DNA of 64,000 nt from Peribacillus sp. FSL P2-0133 (GTDB lineage Bacteria; Bacillota; Bacilli; Bacillales; DSM-1321). The DNA lies in the NCBI RefSeq assembly GCF_037975445.1, contig NZ_CP150254.1:556001-620000 (forward strand), read 5' to 3'. The position numbers and the translations under genes are program-made. The notes beneath the pieces are model-generated. The model had not been told where the DNA came from. It ran no database searches and saw only the letters and a list, made by a program, of their open reading frames with translations. This document shows positions 15,529 through 24,079 of this stretch, piece after piece. The first letter of the stretch is position 1, and every line of letters begins with the position of its first letter.

Positions 15529-17583
15529 ATGAAAGCGCTTAAGTCAGTCATTCTTTGGGGGATCATATCTGCGTTGGGTGCGGTGAGTTTTGGTTTCGTC
15601 GCGCTAAACCGGGGGGAAAGCATCAATGCCATGTGGATTGTCACTGCGGCACTCTGTGTTTATTCAATTGCATACCGCTTTTATAGTAAATTCATTGCAC
15701 GGAAAGTGTTTGAGCTAGATGACAATCGCCAGACTCCATCGGAAGCGAATAATGATGGGAAAGATTATGTTCCTACAAACAAATGGGTGTTGTTTGGCCA
15801 CCATTTTGCAGCGATTGCCGGAGCTGGCCCTCTTGTTGGTCCCATCCTTGCAGCGCAGATGGGATATTTGCCAGGGACACTATGGCTTGTAGTCGGGGTT
15901 GTATTGGCTGGTGCCGTACAGGATTTCATCATTCTCTTCGGTTCGATGCGCCGTAACGGCAAATCATTGGGAGAGATGATCAAGGAGGAAATTGGACCGA
16001 TTACAGGCTTGATAGCGATGATCGGTATCCTGGGTATCATGATCATTTTATTAGCGGTACTTGCCCTGGTTGTCGTAAAGGCGCTCGTCGGAAGTCCGTG
16101 GGGGATGTTCACGATTGCCTCGACCATACCGATCGCTGTGCTTATGGGCATTTACATGCGCTATATAAGGCCGGGACGGGTTGGCGAAGGATCGATTATC
16201 GGAATCATACTATTGATGCTCGCGTTATATTTCGGTCGCTTTGTATCAGAGAGCGCTACATTGGCGCCAATGTTCACATTCAGTGGGGAAACGATTGCCA
16301 TCATGTTGATTGTATACGGATTCGTTGCCTCTGTTTTGCCTGTATGGATGTTATTGGCACCGCGTGATTACTTAAGTACATTCTTGAAAATCGGTACGAT
16401 CATCGGACTTGCACTTGGTATCTTTATTGTCATGCCGAGCCTTGAAATGCCTGCTGTTACTCAATTCATTGATGGAACAGGACCCGTATTTTCCGGAAAC
16501 TTATTCCCGTTCCTATTCATTACGATCGCTTGTGGGGCGGTATCAGGTTTCCATGCACTCGTTTCTTCAGGTACAACTCCTAAAATGATCGAACGCGAAT
16601 CCCATTCACGTCCAATCGGATACGGGGCGATGTTGACTGAATCCTTTGTAGCCATCATGGCGATGATAGCAGCCTGTGTACTGACTCCTGGTATCTATTT
16701 TGCCATTAATAGCCCGGGTGCCGTTGTGGGAACGGAGCCTGCTCAAGTGGCCGCTACGATATCCGATTGGGGTTTCATTTTGACACCTGAGATGATTACC
16801 GGCCTTGCCGACGATGTTGGGGAAGAGACCATTATATCCCGTACTGGAGGAGCTCCAACCTTTGCTATCGGCATGGCCCATATCTTCTCGCAAGTGATTG
16901 GCGGAGCGTCCCTGATGGCGTTCTGGTATCATTTCGCGATCCTGTTCGAGGCATTGTTCATATTGACCACCATTGATGCTGGAACCAGGGTAGGGCGTTT
17001 TATGATACAGGATATCATCGGGACCTTTTACAAACCTTTTGCCGAAACGAATAAATGGCTGCCCAATATTATTGCGACTGCCATTTGTGTAATCGGTTGG
17101 GGGTACTTCCTTTATCAAGGGGTCATTGATCCTCTTGGCGGAATCAACACCCTTTGGCCATTGTTTGGAATTGCGAATCAAATGCTTTCCGCAATTGCGT
17201 TGCTGCTTGGGACTACGGTCCTTTTCAAAATGGGCAAAAAAGCGTACACATGGGTCACTCTTGTACCTACTACATTCTTGTTGATAGTGACCATGACGGC
17301 TGGGTGGCAAAAGCTGTTCCACGAAAACCCGGCTATTGGCTTTTTAGCACATAAAGATAAGTTTAAAGAGGCCTATGATAATGGGGAAATTCTTGCTCCG
17401 GCAGCTAACCTTGCCGAGATGAAACGGGTTATCGTCAATGATTATGTCGATGCTGCCCTATGTGCCATCTTCATGATCGTTGTGATCACGGTTCTGATTT
17501 CTGCAATTCGGTTATGGATAAAAGTCTTGAAGAACCAGAAAATAGATTTACATGAAACACCTTATGTATCAAGGTCGTCATAA
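15529..17583 (+). CDS. cstA: CstA-family pyruvate/peptide transporter
   Basis: Carbon-starvation protein A, a 684-residue membrane protein with about 16-18 helices. E. coli CstA and its paralog BtsT act in pyruvate or peptide uptake at low nutrient. Conserved stretches include HHFAAIAGAGPLVGPILAAQMGYLPG near residue 90 (shown here only as the motif AGAGPLVGP), VSSGTTPKM and TTIDAGTR. The ATG at 15529 follows a GAGGAG site; an upstream in-frame ATG at 15493 lacks one. Followed after 13 bp by ybdD, the usual partner. Confidence 0.93.
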   Translation: MKALKSVILWGIISALGAVSFGFVALNRGESINAMWIVTAALCVYSIAYRFYSKFIARKVFELDDNRQTPSEANNDGKDYVPTNKWVLFGHHFAAIAGAGPLVGPILAAQMGYLPGTLWLVVGVVLAGAVQDFIILFGSMRRNGKSLGEMIKEEIGPITGLIAMIGILGIMIILLAVLALVVVKALVGSPWGMFTIASTIPIAVLMGIYMRYIRPGRVGEGSIIGIILLMLALYFGRFVSESATLAPMFTFSGETIAIMLIVYGFVASVLPVWMLLAPRDYLSTFLKIGTIIGLALGIFIVMPSLEMPAVTQFIDGTGPVFSGNLFPFLFITIACGAVSGFHALVSSGTTPKMIERESHSRPIGYGAMLTESFVAIMAMIAACVLTPGIYFAINSPGAVVGTEPAQVAATISDWGFILTPEMITGLADDVGEETIISRTGGAPTFAIGMAHIFSQVIGGASLMAFWYHFAILFEALFILTTIDAGTRVGRFMIQDIIGTFYKPFAETNKWLPNIIATAICVIGWGYFLYQGVIDPLGGINTLWPLFGIANQMLSAIALLLGTTVLFKMGKKAYTWVTLVPTTFLLIVTMTAGWQKLFHENPAIGFLAHKDKFKEAYDNGEILAPAANLAEMKRVIVNDYVDAALCAIFMIVVITVLISAIRLWIKVLKNQKIDLHETPYVSRSS

Positions 17584-17596
17584 GGGAGGGAAGGCA

Positions 17597-17800
17597 ATGT
17601 TGAAAAGGTTAATTAAAATTCTCAGCTACAGAAAGCAATTCGTCAGTTTGCTAGTCGGCGTGCCGAGTTATGATACTTATGTGGCACATATGAGAATGCA
17701 TCATCCTGAAGATCCTGTGAAAACCAGGAAAGAATTTTTCTGTGAAGCCCAGGATGAGCGGTATAACGCAAAGGGTGGGAAAGTGTCTCGTTGCTGTTAA
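17597..17800 (+). CDS. ybdD: YbdD/YjiX-family CstA partner protein
   Basis: A 67-residue DUF466-type protein with the hallmark VGVPSYDTYVAHMR and HHPEDP, ending in a Cys pair. Small proteins of this family are encoded directly after cstA or btsT and have been shown in enterobacteria to be needed for pyruvate transport. Start chosen at the ATG at 17597 after GGGAGGG; the longer frame overlapping cstA is rejected. Confidence 0.88.
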   Translation: MLKRLIKILSYRKQFVSLLVGVPSYDTYVAHMRMHHPEDPVKTRKEFFCEAQDERYNAKGGKVSRCC

Positions 17801-17813
17801 TGATATTTTTTTT

Positions 17814-17845
17814 AAAAAGGGTCCTCAATAGGAGGCCCTTTTTTT
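17814..17845 (+). terminator. terminator of cstA-ybdD
   Basis: AAAAGGGTCCTC paired with GAGGCCCTTTT (one mismatch), then T run. Confidence 0.8.
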
Positions 17846-17970
17846 AATGGGATTTTTTTAGAACGGGACATAAGTAGAGGGGGAATGTAAAGGGAATGGA
17901 GTCGTGAAAGTGGTGAAAAGTATTTTCAAAACGAAAAAAACCATATTTTCTGATTCTTTATTCATATTGA

Positions 17971-17987
17971 TGTTATATAACCTTACA
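17971..17987. promoter_or_regulatory. TnrA/GlnR box upstream of amtB
   Basis: TGTTATATAACCTTACA fits the 17-bp TGTNANAWWWTNTNACA consensus with one mismatch. Its centre is about 70 bp before the predicted start of transcription, about two helical turns further than the classic TnrA activating position near -50. Confidence 0.65.
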
Positions 17988-18013
17988 TATTTTTATAGAA
18001 AATGAAAATTAAG

Positions 18014-18042
18014 TTGAATTTTTAGAAAATTAAGTATATGAT
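18014..18042 (+). promoter_or_regulatory. sigma-A promoter of amtB
   Basis: TTGAAT (18014-18019), 17-bp spacer, TATGAT (18037-18042); 65 bp before the amtB start codon. Confidence 0.65.
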
Positions 18043-18106
18043 AAAAAACATAACATTTAAGTGTTAATAAACATAACATATACAAAAATAAGGGGGAAAA
18101 AACAGT

Positions 18107-19321
18107 ATGCAAATGGCGGATTCGGTATTCATGTTTTTGGCGACGATGATGGTTTGGCTAATGACACCAGGGATTGCCCTATTTTATGGAGGGATGGTAA
18201 AAAGTAAAAATGTCCTGAATACGGCAATGCATAGTTATATGCCACTGGCTGTCATTTCGATTCTTTGGGTGCTGATTGGATATTCATTATCATTTTCACC
18301 TGGTAATCCATTTCTGGGCGGTCTTGACTGGGTTGGTTTAAAGGATGTAGGTTTTGCACCAGGACCATATAGCGAAACAATTCCTCATAGTTTGTTCATG
18401 TTATTTCAAATGACTTTTGCCGTGTTAACAGTCTCGATCATTGCAGGTGGCATTGCCGAGCGGATGAAGTTTTCAGCATTCCTGATTTTCACGATCCTTT
18501 GGTCCTTATTCGTATACGCTCCCGTTGCACACTGGGTATGGGGAGGCGGTTGGTTAGCGGAACTGGGTGCACTTGACTTTGCAGGTGGCAACGTCGTTCA
18601 CATTTCTTCAGGGGTTGCGGGTCTGGTTTTAGCGATCATGTTAGGTAAAAGGAAAGAGTCGGGTGACAGTGCACCGCATAATCTTCCTTTAACATTCCTC
18701 GGCGGTTCATTAATTTGGTTCGGTTGGTATGGCTTCAACGTCGGGAGTGCACTGACAATCAATGAAGTGGCGATGAATGTATTTGTTAATACAGCTGTTG
18801 CAGCAGCTGCTGGTATCATTGGCTGGCTGATCGTTGAGTATATGGCTAATAAAAAGGCAACATTGCTGGGTGCAGTATCAGGAGCTATTTCTGGCTTGGT
18901 AGCCATTACACCTGCTTGCGGATTCGTAACGCCTGCATCATCAATGATTATCGGGGTCGTCGGCGGTGCCGTTTGTTTCTGGGGCGTTTTCTTCCTGAAG
19001 AATAAACTGGGTTACGACGATGCACTTGATGCTTTCGGATTACATGGGATCGGTGGGACATGGGGTGGCATCGCTACAGGTTTGTTCGCGACCACTTCTG
19101 TAAACGACAGCGGTGCAAATGGTTTATTCTATGGCGATTTCAACTTGTTGTGGAAGCAGCTTGTAGCGATCGTCGCGACATATATTTTCGTTGCCGTGGT
19201 CACTTATATCGTTGCGAAAGTCATTAACCTTCTCGTGCCTTTGCGTGTCAGTGAAGAAGATGAGTCAATGGGGCTCGATCTTACACTTCATGGAGAAAAA
19301 GCTTATCACGAATCAATTTAA
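18107..19321 (+). CDS. amtB: ammonium transporter
   Basis: AmtB/NrgA-family ammonium channel of 404 residues and about 11 membrane helices. Signatures: FYGGMVKSKNVL near residue 25, the DFAGGNVVHISSG segment holding a pore histidine and GLHGIGGTWGG with the second conserved histidine. It forms an operon with glnK starting 13 bp downstream. Nitrogen-limitation induction through TnrA is suggested by the upstream box. Confidence 0.95.
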   Translation: MQMADSVFMFLATMMVWLMTPGIALFYGGMVKSKNVLNTAMHSYMPLAVISILWVLIGYSLSFSPGNPFLGGLDWVGLKDVGFAPGPYSETIPHSLFMLFQMTFAVLTVSIIAGGIAERMKFSAFLIFTILWSLFVYAPVAHWVWGGGWLAELGALDFAGGNVVHISSGVAGLVLAIMLGKRKESGDSAPHNLPLTFLGGSLIWFGWYGFNVGSALTINEVAMNVFVNTAVAAAAGIIGWLIVEYMANKKATLLGAVSGAISGLVAITPACGFVTPASSMIIGVVGGAVCFWGVFFLKNKLGYDDALDAFGLHGIGGTWGGIATGLFATTSVNDSGANGLFYGDFNLLWKQLVAIVATYIFVAVVTYIVAKVINLLVPLRVSEEDESMGLDLTLHGEKAYHESI

Positions 19322-19334
19322 AGGGGGGGCTCAT

Positions 19335-19697
19335 ATGTCCGAAGTTTTAACGAAAATAGAAATCATTACACGTCCTATCAAGTTTGAACAATTTAAAGCG
19401 GAACTTGCAAAAATTGGGGTAAGCGGAATGACAGTATCGGAAGTAAAAGGAACGGGTCTTCAGAAAAGTTATGTGGAAACATATAGAGGCAGAAATCGTG
19501 AAATGTCATTGCATGACCGAATGAAAATCGAAATCGTTGTGTGTGAGGTGCCAGTTCAGGACGTTGTGGATGTAGCAAGGAAATTCTTGAGTACCGGTAA
19601 GCCTGGTGACGGTAAAATCTTCACGTATGAATTGGCGAATGTTGTGAATATCCGGACCGGAAAAGAAGGTCATGATGCGTTAAAGAATGACATCTGA
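19335..19697 (+). CDS. glnK: PII-family nitrogen regulator GlnK
   Basis: A 120-residue PII protein. The T-loop region is about residues 37-55 (VETYRGRNREM), followed by KIEIVVCE, and the B-loop-like TGKPGDGKIF and NVVNIRTGKEG complete the ATP/2-oxoglutarate site. It blocks AmtB and binds TnrA in Bacillus. The ATG at 19335 follows GGGGGGG; the long frame starting inside amtB is rejected. Confidence 0.94.
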   Translation: MSEVLTKIEIITRPIKFEQFKAELAKIGVSGMTVSEVKGTGLQKSYVETYRGRNREMSLHDRMKIEIVVCEVPVQDVVDVARKFLSTGKPGDGKIFTYELANVVNIRTGKEGHDALKNDI

Positions 19698-19756
19698 TGC
19701 TGTGATTAATTCGGCGAATGTGCTGGATACAGTAGATTAAGGAAAGGGAGCTGAAA

Positions 19757-19939
19757 ATGGGGAGACTGGTCCGAATTGTTAATGCGAAAAAACAGAAGAT
19801 CGTTAATACGCTCATTTCAGAGGATGTATATCAACCTGATGACCGACCCTTTTTATTGGAATTGCCACTGAAAAACTTAGAAGAGATATTATCCCTTCGA
19901 ATAAAATCCTCGTTTCAAAATCCCCGTTTTAAAAAATAA
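19757..19939 (+). CDS. FbpA-like small basic protein
   Basis: A 60-residue basic protein with the pattern of the Fur-regulated basic protein A family: MGRLVR at the start, KKQKIVNTLI, VYQPDDRPF and ELPLKNLEEI. FbpA proteins of Bacillus are iron-sparing accessory factors. Here the gene lies 60 bp after glnK with an AAGGGAG site and no Fur box visible in the gap, so it may be co-transcribed with amtB-glnK. Family call is by pattern only. Confidence 0.6.
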   Translation: MGRLVRIVNAKKQKIVNTLISEDVYQPDDRPFLLELPLKNLEEILSLRIKSSFQNPRFKK

Positions 19940-19944
19940 CCTTT

Positions 19945-19980
19945 CGGCCGCTATCCAATATAGGGAGAGCGGCTTCTTTA
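19945..19980 (+). terminator. terminator after the FbpA-like gene
   Basis: GCCGCT paired with AGCGGC over a 15-nt loop with TTCTTTAT following; weak T run. Confidence 0.55.
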
Positions 19981-20278
19981 TGCGTTTGATGCCCAACCTC
20001 GGCTGTGGAGTTTAAATGTTAGTCATAAGGAAACCTTTTTCTAGAATCCCCCATGGAAATCGGGGAGCTTTCCAACTATAATGAATAAGGATATAAATTT
20101 AAATACGATTTTTTTGCTTTTTTTGACGTTTTTCGCTTAGTTACTTCCATTTTTCTTTATTTTACGAAACGTGAATTCAAAAAAATGTAAGTTTTCCAGA
20201 AAACGATGAATTATTTCATGAATGCCCTGTTTAATAATAGGGAAATTATTAATATGTTCTTTTAAGAGGTGAAAGGAA
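19981..20278. other. intergenic region before the LytTR gene
   Basis: About 300 AT-rich bases. A small hairpin (TCCCCC...CGGGGA) lies near 20047-20067. No gene or clear promoter was recognised. Confidence 0.4.
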
Positions 20279-20929
20279 ATGGATCAATTTACGGTCGAAT
20301 CCGTTTTGAATATCATCAGGGAGTTTGTACCGAAGGATGCTTCAATTTCTGTGGCTGATTCAGAAAAATACATTTATTATCAACCGAGCAAACAAGTTGA
20401 CTTAAGAATAAAACCGGGTGATTTATTCAGTGAAAAAACGGCGACATATAAAGCGCTGAGTGTTCGTAAAAAAATAGGGGTGCAAGTTGAAAGTAATGTA
20501 TTTGGCGTACCTTACTATGGGCTGAGTGTTCCTATCATGGACGAGGGCAATCCTTTAGGGGCGGTAACGGCCATCTTGCCGTCAAAGCCATTAATTTTAC
20601 CGACATCATTCTTGACCATTAAAACAGATGACCGCTGGATACCGCTTCCATATGATGAAATTATGTATTTGGAAGCTCAAAATAGGAAAACTAAGATTCA
20701 GTCCGAACGTGTGAGTGGATTTCATAAAATGAATTTAAGTGAATTGGAATTCATTTTACCTAGTGATTTATTCATTCGTGTGCATCGTTCGTACATCGTC
20801 AATATCAATTATATACAAGAAATCCTTCCCGATTTTCATTCTACATTTTTATTGATAATGAAAGACAACTCCAAAATCCAGGTCAGTCAAACATATGCAA
20901 GTCAATTTAGAAGGGCTTTGGGGTTTTAG
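20279..20929 (+). CDS. LytTR-type transcriptional regulator with N-terminal sensor-like domain
   Basis: A 216-residue protein. The C-terminal half (about 118-216) is a LytTR DNA-binding domain: YDEIMYLEAQNRKTKI, the FIRVHRSYIVNINYI core and a C-terminal QVSQTYASQFRRALG. The N-terminal 105 residues resemble a small PAS/GAF-like sensor (ISVADSEKYIYYQP, GAVTAILP), not a receiver domain, so it is not a classic response regulator. RBS GAGGTGAAAGG. It sits 130 bp before a CoA-transferase gene in the same direction and is a likely local regulator. Confidence 0.8.
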   Translation: MDQFTVESVLNIIREFVPKDASISVADSEKYIYYQPSKQVDLRIKPGDLFSEKTATYKALSVRKKIGVQVESNVFGVPYYGLSVPIMDEGNPLGAVTAILPSKPLILPTSFLTIKTDDRWIPLPYDEIMYLEAQNRKTKIQSERVSGFHKMNLSELEFILPSDLFIRVHRSYIVNINYIQEILPDFHSTFLLIMKDNSKIQVSQTYASQFRRALGF

Positions 20930-20982
20930 TGATTCTCCTTTGTGTAAAAAAAATGCTGGTTTATGCTCTATTTAAGGCTTTT

Positions 20983-20998
20983 CATTCGAAATCGAATG
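20983..20998. promoter_or_regulatory. 16-bp palindrome between the LytTR gene and the CoA transferase
   Basis: CATTCGA-AA-TCGAATG, a perfect palindrome with 7-bp arms, 63 bp before the CoA-transferase start. A candidate operator; binding protein unknown. Confidence 0.45.
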
Positions 20999-21060
20999 TG
21001 ATGATTACACAGGATTGGTAAAATTAAGTGTAAGAAAAGCGAAAAATGGGGGTCTTTTGT

Positions 21061-22587
21061 ATGAACGAAAGCGTTTTCAAAAAAATTCGCAACGAACAAT
21101 TTAAGGGGAAAGTAGTTACAGCGGAAGAAGCAGCTTCATGGATTAAAGATGGGATGAAACTCGGTATGAGTGGATTTACCCGTGCTGGAGACGCTAAAGT
21201 TATTCCGATGGCTCTAGTTGAAAGAGCTAAATCAGAAAAATTCAAAGTTGACGTATATACAGGTGCCTCATTAGGACCGGAAGTCGACCAACATATGGCG
21301 GAAGCAGGTATCATAAACAAACGTTTGCCGTTCCAAGCGGATAAAGGTATTCGCAATAAAATTAATGCTGATGAAGTCACTTATGTGGATCAGCATTTAT
21401 CTCATACAGCTGAACAAGTTCGTCAAGGCATTGTCGGACCTATAGATTTTGCAATCATCGAAGCATTGGCGATTACGGAAGATGGATTAATCATTCCGAC
21501 AACTTCTGTAGGAAACTCAGCCATATTCGTTCAAGAAGCTAAACATGTAATCATTGAATTGAACGTGTCCCATCCAGAAGGATTGGAAGGGATGCATGAT
21601 ATATATACACCAGCTAAACAAGGGGAACGCGAACCGATTCCTATGACTAAAGCAAGTGATCGCCTTGGTTCGATCGGTATTGCGGTTGATCCTGAAAAAG
21701 TAATGGGAATCGTAGTTTCCACAGATCTTGATGCACCTTCTACAATCGTGCCGCCGGATGAAGAAACTGCAACAATCGCCAACCACCTTATTAACTTCCT
21801 TCGTGAAGAAATCAAGGCTGGCCGTTTAACTGAAAGCCTTGCTCCGCTTCAGTCGGGTGTAGGTTCAGTTGCAAATGCAGTATTCGCTGGCTTCCTTGAT
21901 TCTGAATTTAAAGATTTGGAAGTTTATTCAGAAGTGCTGCAAGATGCGGTATTTGATTTGATCGATGCTGGAAAAGTTAAATTCGCTTCAGGGTGTTCGA
22001 TTACATTAGCTGAAGAAAAAGGTAAACAAGTTTACGGTGAGCTTGAAAAATACCGTGATAAACTAGTTCTTCGTCCACAAGAAATATCTAACCATCCTGA
22101 AATCATCCGTCGCCTTGGCTTGATTTCAATCAATACAGCGTTAGAGTGTGATATCTATGGTAATGTGAACTCGACACATGTTTCTGGGACAAGAATGATG
22201 AATGGAATCGGTGGATCAGGAGATTTTGCCCGTAACTCACGCCTAGGCATTTTCGTAACGAAATCATATGCAAAAGGCGGCAAAATTTCTAGTATCGTTC
22301 CTTTCGTTTCACATGTGGATCATACTGAACATGATGTGGATGTATTAGTGACAGAGCAAGGGATCGCTGATTTACGTGGTTTGGCACCAAAAGAGCGCGT
22401 AGAGTTAATCATAGAAAACTGTGCGCATCCTGACTACCGTCCACAACTTCGTGCATACTTCACTGAAGCTGTTGCGCAAACTGGTGGGCATCAAACTCCA
22501 CACATTCTTGAAAAAGCATTTTCATGGCATACAAACCTAGCTAAAAATGGTACGATGCTTGAAGCAGTACTACAAGATCAAAAATAA
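21061..22587 (+). CDS. acetyl-CoA hydrolase / succinate:acetate CoA-transferase family
   Basis: A 508-residue family I CoA transferase of the Ach1/Cat1/AarC type, which moves CoA between succinyl-CoA and acetate or hydrolyses acetyl-CoA. Visible: SGFTRAGDAK near the N-terminus, the PTTSVGNSA segment and GNVNSTHVSGTRMMNGIGGSGDF in the C-terminal domain (key part GIGGSGDFARN), with LVTEQGIADLRGL. The start at 21061 follows GGGGGT. Probably involved in overflow acetate metabolism; context suggests control by the upstream LytTR protein. Confidence 0.88.
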   Translation: MNESVFKKIRNEQFKGKVVTAEEAASWIKDGMKLGMSGFTRAGDAKVIPMALVERAKSEKFKVDVYTGASLGPEVDQHMAEAGIINKRLPFQADKGIRNKINADEVTYVDQHLSHTAEQVRQGIVGPIDFAIIEALAITEDGLIIPTTSVGNSAIFVQEAKHVIIELNVSHPEGLEGMHDIYTPAKQGEREPIPMTKASDRLGSIGIAVDPEKVMGIVVSTDLDAPSTIVPPDEETATIANHLINFLREEIKAGRLTESLAPLQSGVGSVANAVFAGFLDSEFKDLEVYSEVLQDAVFDLIDAGKVKFASGCSITLAEEKGKQVYGELEKYRDKLVLRPQEISNHPEIIRRLGLISINTALECDIYGNVNSTHVSGTRMMNGIGGSGDFARNSRLGIFVTKSYAKGGKISSIVPFVSHVDHTEHDVDVLVTEQGIADLRGLAPKERVELIIENCAHPDYRPQLRAYFTEAVAQTGGHQTPHILEKAFSWHTNLAKNGTMLEAVLQDQK

Positions 22588-22596
22588 GACACAAAA

Positions 22597-22628
22597 CCAC
22601 CCCGCCAATACAGCGGGGTTTTTTTATT
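22597..22628 (+). terminator. terminator after the CoA transferase
   Basis: ACCCCGC/GCGGGGT stem followed by TTTTTTT. Confidence 0.85.
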
Positions 22629-22904
22629 TGGGTCCGTGTCCCTTATTGGTGAAAACAAACCAATGAACCTTTCGGCACCACTGGAAATAGAATATTTTAA
22701 AATGAAGCTTAACCATTAAAAAGATAGGGAACTGTATCTTTTGGCTTTTTCTTTTATTTTTGTATATAATTATTCATTCAAGTTATGGAAATATGGTAAA
22801 CTGCTAACAATGAGAGATTATCATACATAGGATTTTTCGTATTTATGAAGTTGTTTCCTTAGAAATAGGGAGTTAAATAGAATGGTTATAGTGGAGGAGA
22901 TAAT

Positions 22905-24011
22905 TTGTTCAAGACAAAATTACATTTTTGGACGTTAGAGTTATTACTATTGTCTTTACTTTTTTATGTTGGTACAAAGATTTCTTTTCTTTTTGAGCCG
23001 ATAGTCATCTTTACATCTACATTGTTCTTTCCAATCTTGATTGCGGGTTTTCTCTACTTTTTGTTCAATCCCACAGTTGATTTCCTGGTTAAAATAAGGG
23101 TGCCTAGGGGATTGTCGATATTATTGCTATATGTATTTTTCCTGGGATTGATTAGTTTGCTTGTCGGTCTGGTTGGCCCGTCACTGTCCAAACAGGTTAC
23201 GGATCTAATCAATAACCTCCCGGAATATTTCAATCAAACAAGGAAGTTCATTGAAGATTCAGCGGAGTCAAAATGGTTTTTGTGGACGATGGAACAAGAC
23301 TATGTTCCCCTGAAAGAAGTGGGTGACTCGCTTCAGAAATATTTGACTGATTTACCTAGTAATATAACGAACAGTTTAACCTCTGTTTTCAGCGTAGTGA
23401 CGAATATTACTTTAGTGGTCGTGACGGTTCCTTTCATCCTATTTTATATGCTGAAGGATGGGGATAAGCTTCCGGCCGCCATTATGAAATTCGTACCGGT
23501 TAGCTATAGAAAACCGGCTTTAACAGTACTTCAGGAAACTGGCGGAACGCTTACCACATACATACAAGGGCAGATGCTTGTTTGCATGTTTGTCGGGATC
23601 GGAACGTTCATCGGGTATTTGATCATTGGTTTGCCTTACGCGTTCTTATTCGCGCTGATTGGTGCTGTAACCAATATCATCCCATATGTAGGTCCGTTTA
23701 TTGGAGCGGCTCCTGCGGTCATTGTGGCGTTGATTCATTCACCGACCGAGGCGTTATTGGTCATTCTGGTTGTAACGGTCATTCAGCAACTGGATGGTAA
23801 TTTCATATCACCGTTAGTCATCGGGAAAAAATTGAACACACATCCGCTTACCATCATCATCCTTTTGCTCGTCGCCGGAAACATTGCCGGTATCATCGGC
23901 ATGATTTTGGCGGTTCCTACTTACTCCGTTGTTAAAACGATTGTATTGAATATCGTAAAATTCATCAGGATCCGAAAAGAGGAAAAGCTTGAAGAAGATA
24001 TATTGGAATGA
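22905..24011 (+). CDS. AI-2E-family membrane protein
   Basis: A 368-residue protein with eight predicted helices: two pairs at the N-terminus, a periplasmic-like soluble stretch (about 90-150) and the conserved C-terminal block with GLPYAFLFALIGAVTNIIPYVGPF (key part NIIPYVGPFIG) and HPLTII. The family (YdbI, YueF, YubA, YrrI in Bacillus) includes Na+/H+ antiporters and proposed exporters. Start is TTG with GGAGGAG seven bases upstream. Specific substrate not assignable. Confidence 0.82.
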   Translation: MFKTKLHFWTLELLLLSLLFYVGTKISFLFEPIVIFTSTLFFPILIAGFLYFLFNPTVDFLVKIRVPRGLSILLLYVFFLGLISLLVGLVGPSLSKQVTDLINNLPEYFNQTRKFIEDSAESKWFLWTMEQDYVPLKEVGDSLQKYLTDLPSNITNSLTSVFSVVTNITLVVVTVPFILFYMLKDGDKLPAAIMKFVPVSYRKPALTVLQETGGTLTTYIQGQMLVCMFVGIGTFIGYLIIGLPYAFLFALIGAVTNIIPYVGPFIGAAPAVIVALIHSPTEALLVILVVTVIQQLDGNFISPLVIGKKLNTHPLTIIILLLVAGNIAGIIGMILAVPTYSVVKTIVLNIVKFIRIRKEEKLEEDILE

Positions 24012-24012
24012 A

Positions 24013-24048
24013 AAAACGGGCCCGACTCAATTATGTCGGGCCCGTTTT
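24013..24048. terminator. bidirectional terminator between convergent genes
   Basis: AAAACGGGCCCGAC paired perfectly with its complement over an 8-nt loop; serves the AI-2E gene and gabD. Confidence 0.9.
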
Positions 24049-24079
24049 CTTAGTGAAGGAGCAAAAGCGCCTAAATAGG

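Noticed and set aside
16606-17322. 238-codon minus-strand frame opposite cstA
   Set aside because: Antisense shadow of cstA without family resemblance or ribosome site.
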